DNA of 6,829 nt from Vitreoscilla sp. Lineage in GTDB: Bacteria > Pseudomonadota > Gammaproteobacteria > Burkholderiales > Burkholderiaceae. Of this stretch, positions 1 to 5,407 are shown piece after piece. Below the pieces are notes generated by a model, which saw only the letters and a program-made list of their open reading frames with translations, was not told where the DNA came from and searched no databases. Every line of letters begins with the position of its first letter. Positions within the stretch are counted from its first letter, which is position 1. The stretch spans positions 1 to 6,829 of the forward strand of contig JACMOG010000818.1 in the NCBI GenBank assembly GCA_014378125.1, read 5' to 3'. Both the position numbers and the translations under genes were made by a program.

Positions 1-587
1 ACCCGCAGGCGGAAGGCTTCGGCCAGTTCGCCGGCATGATCCGCACCGAGCTGATCGTGCAGTCCGGCGAGCAGCAGGGCTACGTCGCCTTCGACGTGGT
101 CTACACGCCGCAGGTGCCGGCCACGTGGAGCGGCGCGGTGCGCGACGAGCTGCGCGACGGCTCGCTGGAATTCATGCTGGGCGCGAACGTGACGCAACCG
201 GGCCGCTACGTCATCACCGGCCGCGTCGACGACGCCAGCGGCAAGCCGCTGGCGCTGGTGACCTTCAACGGCGAACTCGGCGCCGGCGCGCAGCAGGTGC
301 CGCTGCAGGTGTACGGCCGCCTGGTGCGCGACCAGAAGCCGGCGTTCCCGCTCGTGCTGCACGACGTGGAGGGTTTCCTCCTGCGGCCCGACGCCTATCC
401 CGACCGCGCATTGATGCCGTCGCGTGACGGCCCGGTGGCCACGTCGCGCCGGTACGCGCTGGTGCAGTTCTCCGACGCCGCGTTCTCGAGCGACGAGACG
501 CAGCGCTACCTGGCTGAATACGGCAAGGACGTGACCCAGGCGCAGCAGCAGGTGGGTCAGTTGCAGGCGCCGGCGGCAGGGCCCTGA
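1..587 (+). CDS. C-terminal part of a protein of unknown function (5' end outside window)
   Basis: The reading frame is open from the left edge (first full codon at 3) to the TGA at 585-587, so about 194 residues are visible and the true start lies upstream. The ATG at 36 is internal: 11 sense codons precede it and no ribosome binding site is visible. The visible part alternates hydrophobic and polar residues (for example YVITGRVDD and PLALVTFNGEL), which suggests beta-sandwich strands. A conserved-looking segment follows (LHDVEGFLLRPDAYPDRALM), and the end is Gln/Ala-rich and probably helical (YGKDVTQAQQQVGQL). I see no catalytic motif or membrane segment. The make-up would suit an exported or periplasmic protein, but the N-terminus that would show a signal peptide is missing. 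I do not recognise the family. That it is a real gene is well supported by the open frame and codon use; its function is not known. Confidence 0.75.
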   Translation, partial: PQAEGFGQFAGMIRTELIVQSGEQQGYVAFDVVYTPQVPATWSGAVRDELRDGSLEFMLGANVTQPGRYVITGRVDDASGKPLALVTFNGELGAGAQQVPLQVYGRLVRDQKPAFPLVLHDVEGFLLRPDAYPDRALMPSRDGPVATSRRYALVQFSDAAFSSDETQRYLAEYGKDVTQAQQQVGQLQAPAAGP

Positions 588-615
588 GAACATCGCGCGC
601 TTCACGTCCGGTTGA

Positions 616-735
616 CACGATGCAACGGTCGACTTGCATGTCAGGTCGACGCAACCGCAGGCGATGGCCGACGCGAAGGTGTTCCAGCACGCCACCGAGG
701 CGTGCATGGACGGACGCGGCTACACGGTGCGTTGA
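616..735 (+). pseudogene. possible remnant of a small envelope protein (C-terminal end only)
   Basis: After a TGA at 613-615, one frame stays open to the TGA at 733-735. Its last 23 codons, from an ATG at 664, read like the end of a small Gly-zipper or lipoprotein-type envelope protein: MADAKVFQHATEACM followed by DGRGYTVR. Such proteins often end in an aromatic-rich helix, then a Cys and a Gly-Tyr turn. Nothing upstream supplies a signal peptide, a glycine zipper or a ribosome binding site; the first part (HDATVDLHVRSTQPQA) is unlike a protein start. I infer a gene that has lost its 5' part. It could also be a chance ORF, or a very short peptide starting at 664. The likeness to known tails is from memory. 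Confidence 0.3.
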
Positions 736-758
736 GGCCACCTCGACCGCTGCCTGGC

Positions 759-1001
759 TCAATGCCAGCCGCGGTGCCAGCCGTGCTCCGGATGGTGCCA
801 GCCCCAGCCGTACTGGGCGTGGTATTCCCAGCCCCAGCCCGGGCCCGGCGACACGTAGGTGGGCGCCACGTAGACCACGCCCGCGGGCGCCACGTAACCA
901 CCACCGCCGCCGCCGTAATAGGGGCGGGCCGGCGCCACGATGCAGCCGGTCATGGAGGCCAGCGCGATGCCGGCCACGGCGAGTGCAATTGCGTTTCTCA
1001 T
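759..1001 (-). CDS. small Gly/Tyr/Trp/His-rich lipoprotein
   Basis: This 80-residue protein starts MRNAIALAVAGIALASMTGC. It has one basic residue, a hydrophobic stretch and a lipobox with Cys20 preceded by Met-Thr-Gly, so it should be exported and lipid-anchored. The mature part is low-complexity: a PYYGGGGGGY run, then valine/tyrosine/proline repeats (VAPAGVVYVAPTYVSPGP), then a Trp/His-rich tail (GWGWEYHAQYGWGWHH). Small lipoproteins of this type are common in betaproteobacteria and mostly uncharacterised; the His cluster could bind metal, but that is only a guess. The ATG at 1001 is chosen because an AAGGA lies 6 nt upstream; the ATG at 1007 would abut that site directly. A longer frame reaching 1133 has a non-signal-like N-terminus and is rejected. 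The gene is divergent from a similar lipoprotein at 1293. Confidence 0.8.
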   Translation of the reverse strand: MRNAIALAVAGIALASMTGCIVAPARPYYGGGGGGYVAPAGVVYVAPTYVSPGPGWGWEYHAQYGWGWHHPEHGWHRGWH

Positions 1002-1007
1002 GTTCAT

Positions 1008-1012
1008 TCCTT
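1008..1012 (-). promoter_or_regulatory. ribosome binding site of the minus-strand lipoprotein gene
   Basis: The minus strand reads AAGGA, 6 nt before the ATG at 1001 and 0 nt before the ATG at 1007. The spacing decides for the start at 1001. Confidence 0.65.
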
Positions 1013-1022
1013 GTCGGTTTGT

Positions 1023-1047
1023 CGAGATCTCGCCACCGTTGGGTGGC
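1023..1047 (-). other. leader hairpins upstream of the minus-strand lipoprotein gene
   Basis: Two adjoining perfect inverted repeats lie just upstream of the ribosome binding site at 1008-1012. One is CGAGATCTCG (1023-1032), a 10-bp palindrome. The other is GCCACC (1032-1037), loop GTTG, GGTGGC (1042-1047), a 6-bp stem. On the minus-strand transcript they would form small hairpins in the 5' leader and could affect translation or stability. Such short repeats also arise by chance in GC-rich DNA. Confidence 0.3.
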
Positions 1048-1084
1048 TCTGTATGGATGTGCTGGCAAGACGCGCACCCTGTGC

Positions 1085-1140
1085 CTCGACAACGGCCCCG
1101 TCGACCCATGCGTTGACGCCGACACGGGGCCACGGTCGAG
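1085..1140. repeat. 56-bp imperfect inverted repeat in the divergent spacer
   Basis: The outer arms CTCGAC (1085-1090) and GTCGAG (1135-1140) pair exactly. After a 3-nt unpaired step on both sides, the inner arms GGCCCCGT (1094-1101) and ACGGGGCC (1124-1131) also pair exactly, giving 14 pairs in 17 with a 22-nt loop. It sits 84-139 nt upstream of the minus-strand lipoprotein start. No T-tract follows on either strand, so a simple terminator is unlikely. It may be a regulator site or an RNA structure in the leader. Confidence 0.45.
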
Positions 1141-1220
1141 CATGGAGGCCGTCTTTACGTCCTGCACCTATGAGCAGCTCGACAGCGGTTTACGCGGCTT
1201 TGCAATCAGAAACCCGATGT

Positions 1221-1240
1221 TTGTCATCGATCGATGACAA
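1221..1240. promoter_or_regulatory. perfect 20-bp palindrome, possible operator
   Basis: The sequence TTGTCATCGATCGATGACAA equals its own reverse complement over all 20 bases. It ends 52 bases before the ATG at 1293, the usual place for an operator or a promoter-overlapping repressor site. It is clearly more AT-rich than its surroundings. No transcription-factor gene is in the window, so the binding protein, if there is one, is unknown. I could not place convincing -35 and -10 boxes around it. Confidence 0.5.
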
Positions 1241-1292
1241 GCGGCGTTGAATGAAGCAGGGCGGCACCGATGCAGCCTTTCAGGAGACCCGA

Positions 1293-1478
1293 ATGAACTC
1301 GAATCGAAAGCTCGTGCGCTGGGGCGCGTTGGCCGTCCTGGTGACGCTGATGAGCGGTTGTTGCATCGCGCCCTGGGGCGGCCGCTACTATGGCGGCGGG
1401 GGGCACTACCAGGGTGGCGGCTACGGCGGCCCGCAAGGCGGCTACGGCGACCATGGCGGCGGCGGCTGGCGCCATTGA
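1293..1478 (+). CDS. small Gly-rich lipoprotein
   Basis: This 61-residue protein begins MNSNRKLVRWGALAVLVTLM and then reads SGCC. It has Arg/Lys residues, a hydrophobic core and a lipobox with Met-Ser-Gly before Cys23, so it should be a lipoprotein anchored in the envelope. The mature part is nearly all Gly, Tyr and His (RYYGGGGHYQGGGYGGPQGG, ending GGGGWRH), so it is probably disordered. The start at 1293 has AGGAG at 1282-1286, 6 nt away. The in-frame ATG at 1251 would put 14 polar residues before the signal peptide and is rejected. It resembles the divergent lipoprotein at 759-1001 in size, lipobox and Gly/Tyr-rich body, although the two do not align well beyond that. Function unknown; an operator-like palindrome lies upstream. 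Confidence 0.75.
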   Translation: MNSNRKLVRWGALAVLVTLMSGCCIAPWGGRYYGGGGHYQGGGYGGPQGGYGDHGGGGWRH

Positions 1479-1490
1479 GCGGCCGTGTGA

Positions 1491-1520
1491 CGCGCGGCGC
1501 CGAATGACGGACGCCGCGTG
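1491..1520 (+). terminator. hairpin after the plus-strand lipoprotein gene, possible terminator
   Basis: CGCGGCG (1493-1499) and CGCCGCG (1512-1518) pair exactly. The stem extends to 1491-1520 if one G-T pair is allowed, with a 12-nt loop. It starts 13 nt after the TGA of the lipoprotein gene. No U-run follows, so intrinsic termination would be weak. Confidence 0.35.
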
Positions 1521-1529
1521 AGACGAAGA

Positions 1530-1547
1530 AGGCCGCATCCGCGGCCT
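1530..1547 (-). terminator. intrinsic terminator of the minus-strand operon
   Basis: The stem is AGGCCGC (1530-1536) with GCGGCCT (1541-1547) and a 4-nt loop. On the minus strand it is followed by TTCTTCGTC, a short pyrimidine- and T-rich tail. It lies 37 nt past the stop of the gene at 1584-1979. On the plus strand the tail is much poorer in T, so its main direction is minus; it may still help stop transcripts of the convergent lipoprotein gene. Confidence 0.6.
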
Positions 1548-1583
1548 CCAGTCGTTGTTGCGCGCCGCGGCGCGGCAAGCGGG

Positions 1584-1979
1584 TCAGTGCAGGTTGTTGC
1601 GCCCGCGACCTTTGACGCCGCCGGGTGGCGTGGCGGCGGCCTTCGCATCGACGTTGCGCAGGATGTCCTTGCCGCTGATGCCGGCGAACAGCGCGGCCGC
1701 GCGCACTTTGATCTCGAGCAGTTCGCTCGCGCTGACCGAGTACTGTCCGGTGACCTTGTTGACGTCGACCTTGAACTCGACGTCCTTGCCGTTGTTCGAC
1801 AGCGTGCCCACGGTGAATGCGTAGTCGTCGTTGTCGGCCGGCAGTCCACGGCCCTCGAGGTCGTAATCCTCGTACTCGATCCGATAGATTTCCCCGCTCG
1901 CCAAGTCGAGCAGGCCGGTCGAGTCGATGATGTCTTCGCTCAGTTCATCGGAAATCTTGATCGGCACCTTCAAGTCCAC
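1584..1979 (-). CDS. small acidic protein of unknown function
   Basis: This is a 131-residue soluble protein with no signal peptide or membrane segment. Residues 1-60 are strongly acidic (KISDELSEDIIDSTG, YRIEYEDYDLEGRGLPADND). Residues 55-95 look like beta strands followed by a helix (GKDVEFKVDVNKVTGQYSVS, then ASELLEIKVRAAALFAG). The tail is basic and Pro/Gly-rich (TPPGGVKGRGRNNLH). I do not recognise a named domain; I believe similar short proteins occur in Burkholderiales, but this is memory only. The start is GTG, supported by AGAGGT at 1986-1991 with a 6-nt gap. It begins 43 nt after the antiporter stop on the same strand, with a terminator after it, so it is probably the last gene of the pmbA-antiporter operon. 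The coding signal is strong, the function is not known. Confidence 0.75.
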   Translation of the reverse strand: MDLKVPIKISDELSEDIIDSTGLLDLASGEIYRIEYEDYDLEGRGLPADNDDYAFTVGTLSNNGKDVEFKVDVNKVTGQYSVSASELLEIKVRAAALFAGISGKDILRNVDAKAAATPPGGVKGRGRNNLH

Positions 1980-1985
1980 GGGCTT

Positions 1986-1991
1986 ACCTCT
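1986..1991 (-). promoter_or_regulatory. ribosome binding site for the GTG start at 1979
   Basis: The minus strand reads AGAGGT with 6 nt to the GTG. This is the main reason to accept the GTG start of the small acidic protein. Confidence 0.65.
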
Positions 1992-2022
1992 TCTCTTTCT
2001 TGAAAACGCGATTTTCTCACGT

Positions 2023-3273
2023 TCAGGCGTCGCTGCGCACAGTGGCGCGCACCAGCCGCCCGAAGGTGAGCCCCTGCACGAGGATGGAGAACGCCACCAC
2101 GCAGTAGGTGAGCGCGATCAGCGTCTCACGCCAGGGGCCCGGGGGTATCGACAGCGCCAGGGCAATGGAGATGCCGCCGCGCAGCCCGCCCCAGGTGAGC
2201 ACGCCCGCCGCGCCCGCGGGCAGGCGGAACGCGCGCCGCGCGAGCGCCACCGGCAGTCCCACGGTGAGCCAGCGCGCGCCCAGCGTGATCGCCACGGTCG
2301 CCGCGCCGGCGAGGAAGGCCGCGCCTGCCGCCAGCGGGAAGTGGATCGTGATCACTTCCATGCCCACCAGCACGAACAGCACCGCGTTGAGGACGTCGTC
2401 GAGCAGTTCCCAGAACAGGCCCACCTGGTGGCGCGTGACGTCCGACGGCACCGCGTCGTGCGACTTGCTGCCCACGATCAGTCCGGCCACCACCATGGCC
2501 AGCGGCCCGGACACGTGAAGGTGGTTGGCCAGCGCGTAGCCGCCCACCACCGCGGCCAGCGTCAGCAGCACCTCCACCTGGTAGTGGTCGATGCTGCGCA
2601 GCAGCCACGAGGTGCCGGCGCCCAGCGCCCAGCCGAACAGCAGCCCGCCGCCGGCCTCCTGCAGCAGCAGCGCGCCGGCGTGCGACACGGTAGGCGTGCC
2701 GCCGTCCAGCGTCATGCCCAGCAACAGCGTGGAGATGGCCACGCCCACGCCCCCGTTGAAGAGGCTCTCGCCGGCGATCACCACCTCGAGGTTGCGCGGC
2801 GCCCCGGCCGACTTCAGGATGCCGATGACCGCGATCGGGTCGGTGGGCGAGATCAGCGCGCCGAACAGCAGGCACTCGAGCAGCGGCACCGGCAGGCCCA
2901 CCCATCCGATCACGAACCACAGCGCCACGCCCACCACGGCGGTGGACACGGCCGTGCCGACGAAGGCCAGCACCGCTACCTGCCAGCGGTACTCGCGCAG
3001 CGAGCGCACGTCCACGTGCAGCGCCCCGGCGAACAGCAGCAGCGAGAGCATGCCTTGCATCAGCAGCTCGGAGAAATCGATCGACTGGATCAGCCCCTGC
3101 TCGCGCGCATGCAGGCCGGTGGCGATGCCCACGGCGTCGAGGGCCACCAGCGCGAGCGACAGCACCAGCGACGTGGCCATCACGCCGATGGTGGTGGGCA
3201 GCTTCAGCCAGCGCTGGTTGACGTACGACAGCAGCGCCGTGAGGACGAGCAGCGACGCCGCGATGTCGAGCAC
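2023..3273 (-). CDS. CPA1-family Na+/H+ antiporter with altered Asn-Asp motif
   Basis: This is a 416-residue inner-membrane protein of about 12 helices, the usual length for bacterial CPA1 exchangers (NhaP, YjcE and NHE relatives), which swap cytoplasmic Na+ or K+ for protons. Family landmarks are present: ISPTDPIAVIGILK at 141-154, the broken helix with Asp145; GESLF at 168-172; and LTWGGLRGGISIALAL at 359-374, the conserved Arg helix. The family's next motif is normally Asn-Asp (Asp267 of human NHE1 is ion-binding), but here Asn173 is followed by Gly174 (codon GGG, 2752-2754). This could abolish or change transport, or could be a sequence error. The start is GTG with GGAG at 3280-3283. The gene follows pmbA by 20 nt, so the two are probably co-transcribed. 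The family call is firm; the ion and activity are uncertain. Confidence 0.9.
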   Translation of the reverse strand: MLDIAASLLVLTALLSYVNQRWLKLPTTIGVMATSLVLSLALVALDAVGIATGLHAREQGLIQSIDFSELLMQGMLSLLLFAGALHVDVRSLREYRWQVAVLAFVGTAVSTAVVGVALWFVIGWVGLPVPLLECLLFGALISPTDPIAVIGILKSAGAPRNLEVVIAGESLFNGGVGVAISTLLLGMTLDGGTPTVSHAGALLLQEAGGGLLFGWALGAGTSWLLRSIDHYQVEVLLTLAAVVGGYALANHLHVSGPLAMVVAGLIVGSKSHDAVPSDVTRHQVGLFWELLDDVLNAVLFVLVGMEVITIHFPLAAGAAFLAGAATVAITLGARWLTVGLPVALARRAFRLPAGAAGVLTWGGLRGGISIALALSIPPGPWRETLIALTYCVVAFSILVQGLTFGRLVRATVRSDA

Positions 3274-3279
3274 GCGCTA

Positions 3280-3283
3280 CTCC
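3280..3283 (-). promoter_or_regulatory. ribosome binding site for the antiporter GTG start
   Basis: The minus strand reads GGAG with 6 nt to the GTG at 3273, inside the 20-nt gap after pmbA. It supports the GTG as the start. Confidence 0.55.
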
Positions 3284-3293
3284 GGGCGGGCGT

Positions 3294-4664
3294 TCAAGAG
3301 CCCGCCACCTTCATCGGCGACAGCAGCACCGAGCCCACCGTCTTCGCGCCGTAGTTGTAGGTGTCGGCGCCGATGGCCTGGATGCCCATCAGCATCGACC
3401 GCAGGTGGCCGGCGATGGTCCCCTCCTCCACCGGGTGCACGATGCGGCCGTTCTCCACCCAGAAGCCCGCGGCCCCGCGCGAGTAGTCGCCGGTGACGTA
3501 GTTGACGCCCTGCCCCATCAGCTCGATGACGAACAGGCCGCGATCGAGCTTGCGCAGCATGGCGGGCAGGTCGTCCCCCGGCTGCGTGCGGCGGTGGGTC
3601 ATGCGCAGGTTCTGCGAGCCGCCGGCGTGGCCGGTGGTCTTCATGCCCAGCTTGCGCGCCGAGTAGCTGGAGAGGAAATAGCCCTGCACCTCGCCGGCGC
3701 TGACCACGTCGCGCGCCTTCGTGCGCACGCCCTCGTCGTCGAACGGCGCGCTGCCCTTGCCTTTGGGCTCGTGCGGGAACTCGAAGACGTCGATGTCCTT
3801 GGGAAACACCGCGGTGCCCAGGCTGTCCTGCAGGAAGCTCGCCTTGCGGTACAGCGCGCCGCCGCTGACGCCCTGCACGAACCCGCCCAGCAGGCCGGCG
3901 GCCAGGCTCGATTCGAACAGGATCGGCACCTCGCAGGTGGCCACCTTGCGCGACTTCAGGCGCGACAGCGCGCGCTCGGCCGCGTAACGGCCCACGGCCT
4001 CGGGTGCGGACATGTCGTCGGCGCTGCGCATCGACGTGTACCAGTGGTCGCGCTGCATGCCGCCGCCCTTGCCGGCGATCGGCGCGACCAACGGGGATTG
4101 GGGGGGGCCCGGGAAGCCGCCGCGAAAGCCGCGGCTGTTGCCGGTCCAGAAATGCGACTGCTGGGCCGAGACGCCGGCGCCTTCGGAGTTGGTGATGCGA
4201 CGGTCGGTGGCGAACGCCGCGTCCTCGCAGCGCTTGGCCAGCTCGGTGGCCTGCGCCACGTCGACGTTCCAGGGATGGAACAGGTCGAGGTCGACGCCCG
4301 CCTCGGCCGGCGTGGCCATGTCGTCGGCGTCGGGCAGGCCGGCGGCGGGGTCTTCGGCGGTGAAGCGCGCGATGTCGTAGGCGGCGCGAACCGTCTGTTG
4401 CAGGGCCTTGGCCGAGAAGTCGGACGTGCTGGCATTGCCGCGGCGCTGGCCGATGTAGACCGCCACGCCCACCGACTTGTCGCGGTTGCGCTCCACGTTC
4501 TCGACCTCGCCCTTGCGCACCGACACCGACAGGCCGGTGCCCTCGGAAACCTCGGCGGCAGCGTCGCTGGCGCCCGTGGCCTTGGCGATCCTCAGGACGT
4601 CTTCGATGATCTGCTGGAATTGCCCCGGTTCGAAGGCAAACCCTTCATTTTTCGTGACGGCCAT
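3294..4664 (-). CDS. pmbA: metalloprotease-complex subunit PmbA/TldE
   Basis: This 456-residue protein is close to the length of E. coli PmbA (TldE). TldE pairs with the zinc subunit TldD to form a cytoplasmic protease that unfolds and trims peptides such as microcin B17 precursor and the CcdA antitoxin. Conserved blocks include VSVRKGEVENVERNRDKSVG (47-66), ALYRKASFLQDSLG (270-283), APFDDEGVRT (306-315), YSARKLGMKTTGHAGG (334-349) and ELMGQGVNYVTGDYSRGAAG (381-400) followed by FWVENG. No HExxxH motif is visible, as expected for this subunit; tldD is not in the window. The start at 4664 has AAGGA 7 nt upstream; a longer frame to 4748 adds an unlikely extension. Residues 185-192 (PGPPQSPL) differ sharply from the Ser/Arg/His-rich stretch I expect there. 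It is divergent from yjgA, as in E. coli. Confidence 0.95.
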   Translation of the reverse strand: MAVTKNEGFAFEPGQFQQIIEDVLRIAKATGASDAAAEVSEGTGLSVSVRKGEVENVERNRDKSVGVAVYIGQRRGNASTSDFSAKALQQTVRAAYDIARFTAEDPAAGLPDADDMATPAEAGVDLDLFHPWNVDVAQATELAKRCEDAAFATDRRITNSEGAGVSAQQSHFWTGNSRGFRGGFPGPPQSPLVAPIAGKGGGMQRDHWYTSMRSADDMSAPEAVGRYAAERALSRLKSRKVATCEVPILFESSLAAGLLGGFVQGVSGGALYRKASFLQDSLGTAVFPKDIDVFEFPHEPKGKGSAPFDDEGVRTKARDVVSAGEVQGYFLSSYSARKLGMKTTGHAGGSQNLRMTHRRTQPGDDLPAMLRKLDRGLFVIELMGQGVNYVTGDYSRGAAGFWVENGRIVHPVEEGTIAGHLRSMLMGIQAIGADTYNYGAKTVGSVLLSPMKVAGS

Positions 4665-4743
4665 CGGCTTTTCCTTGCTTTGTGTTGTGGGAGCGAGAAC
4701 GCCCAGAGTGGCGGACCGCATCAATTGCAGGACAATCCGGGTC

Positions 4744-4771
4744 ATCATAGCGATCCCAGAGAGCCCGTCGA
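4744..4771 (-). promoter_or_regulatory. candidate sigma-70 promoter for pmbA
   Basis: On the minus strand TATGAT (4744-4749, five of six consensus bases) is preceded after 16 nt by TCGACG (4766-4771, four of six). Transcription would start near 4737, leaving a leader of about 73 nt before pmbA. The 110-bp region 4665-4774 must also hold the yjgA promoter; I see only a weak candidate there (TTGCAG at 4725-4730 with a poor -10). Confidence 0.4.
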
Positions 4772-4774
4772 ACC

Positions 4775-5407
4775 ATGCCCCGTGAGCCCAAGCACGCCTC
4801 CACCCGCCAGGTGGAGGAGATCGACGCCGAGATGGACGACCTGCCTCTCAGCAAGCGCCAGGCCGCCATCGACGGCATCACGCCGAGCCGCAACGAGCTC
4901 AAGAAGCAGATGCAGGATCTGCAGGAGCTCGGCGAGGCCCTGGCCACGCTGCCCCCCGATCGCCTCGACAAGCTGGCCATCGAAGAGCGCCTGCGCGACG
5001 CCATCGACGAGCTGCGCCGTACCCGCTCCTTCGAGGGCAAGCGGCGCCAGGTGCAGTACATCGGCAAGCTGATGAAGCACGAGAACCCCGAGCCGCTGCG
5101 CGAGGCCGTCGCCTCGTACCGCGTGGGCAGCGCCACCGACACGCTCACGCTGCACCAGGCCGAGTACTGGCGCGACCAGCTGCTGCTCACCGACGACGCG
5201 CTGGCCGGCTGGGTGAAGGAGCATCCCGCCACCGACGTGCAGCAGCTGCGCAGCCTCGTGCGCGCCGCGCGCAAGGAGAAGCTCGAGCCCGGCGCGCGCC
5301 ATGGCCGCGCGTACCGCGACCTGTTCAAGGTGGTCAAGGAGCACATGCAATCCATCCCCGGCGCGGACGGGGAAGACGCCGAGTCCGACCCGTCCCACGA
5401 TGACTGA
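4775..5407 (+). CDS. darP: ribosome maturation protein DarP (YjgA, DUF615)
   Basis: This 210-residue protein belongs to the YjgA/DUF615 family, renamed DarP in E. coli, which binds late 50S ribosome precursors and helps the peptidyl-transferase region mature. Family marks are the helical block KKQMQDLQELGEAL (43-56), the signature RSFEGKRRQVQYIGKLMK (84-101) and the C-terminal HGRAYRDLFK block. The chain is highly charged and mainly helical, with no signal peptide, as suits a cytoplasmic RNA-binding protein. It is longer than the E. coli protein (about 183), through extra N-terminal residues and an acidic tail (GADGEDAESDPSHDD). The start lacks a strong ribosome binding site (AGAGAG lies 11 nt upstream). 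It is divergent from pmbA, and its last 8 nt overlap mogA, which suggests translational coupling. Confidence 0.93.
   Translation: MPREPKHASTRQVEEIDAEMDDLPLSKRQAAIDGITPSRNELKKQMQDLQELGEALATLPPDRLDKLAIEERLRDAIDELRRTRSFEGKRRQVQYIGKLMKHENPEPLREAVASYRVGSATDTLTLHQAEYWRDQLLLTDDALAGWVKEHPATDVQQLRSLVRAARKEKLEPGARHGRAYRDLFKVVKEHMQSIPGADGEDAESDPSHDD

Noticed and set aside
265..1167. 300-codon minus-strand ORF
   Set aside because: Arg-rich translation overlapping the first gene and the lipoprotein in other frames; no start signal.
1221..1240. Palindrome as the end of an insertion sequence or an attachment site
   Set aside because: No transposase or integrase, no second copy in the window and no target duplication seen.
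1377..1475. GGC-rich triplet repeats as a satellite or CRISPR-like array
   Set aside because: They encode the Gly-rich body of the lipoprotein and have no regular unit length or spacers.
1927..3354. 475-codon plus-strand ORF opposite the antiporter gene
   Set aside because: Translation is His/Gln/Arg-rich with no domain, typical of the antisense of a GC-rich gene; the minus strand encodes a clear membrane transporter.
4681..4748. N-terminal extension of PmbA from an upstream start at 4748
   Set aside because: The extension matches no family feature, while the ATG at 4664 has a well-spaced AAGGA and gives the usual N-terminus.
3405..5072. 555-codon plus-strand ORF opposite pmbA and into darP
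   Set aside because: It is longer than pmbA but low-complexity Ala/Gly/Arg/His; it runs through the divergent promoter and overlaps darP out of frame.
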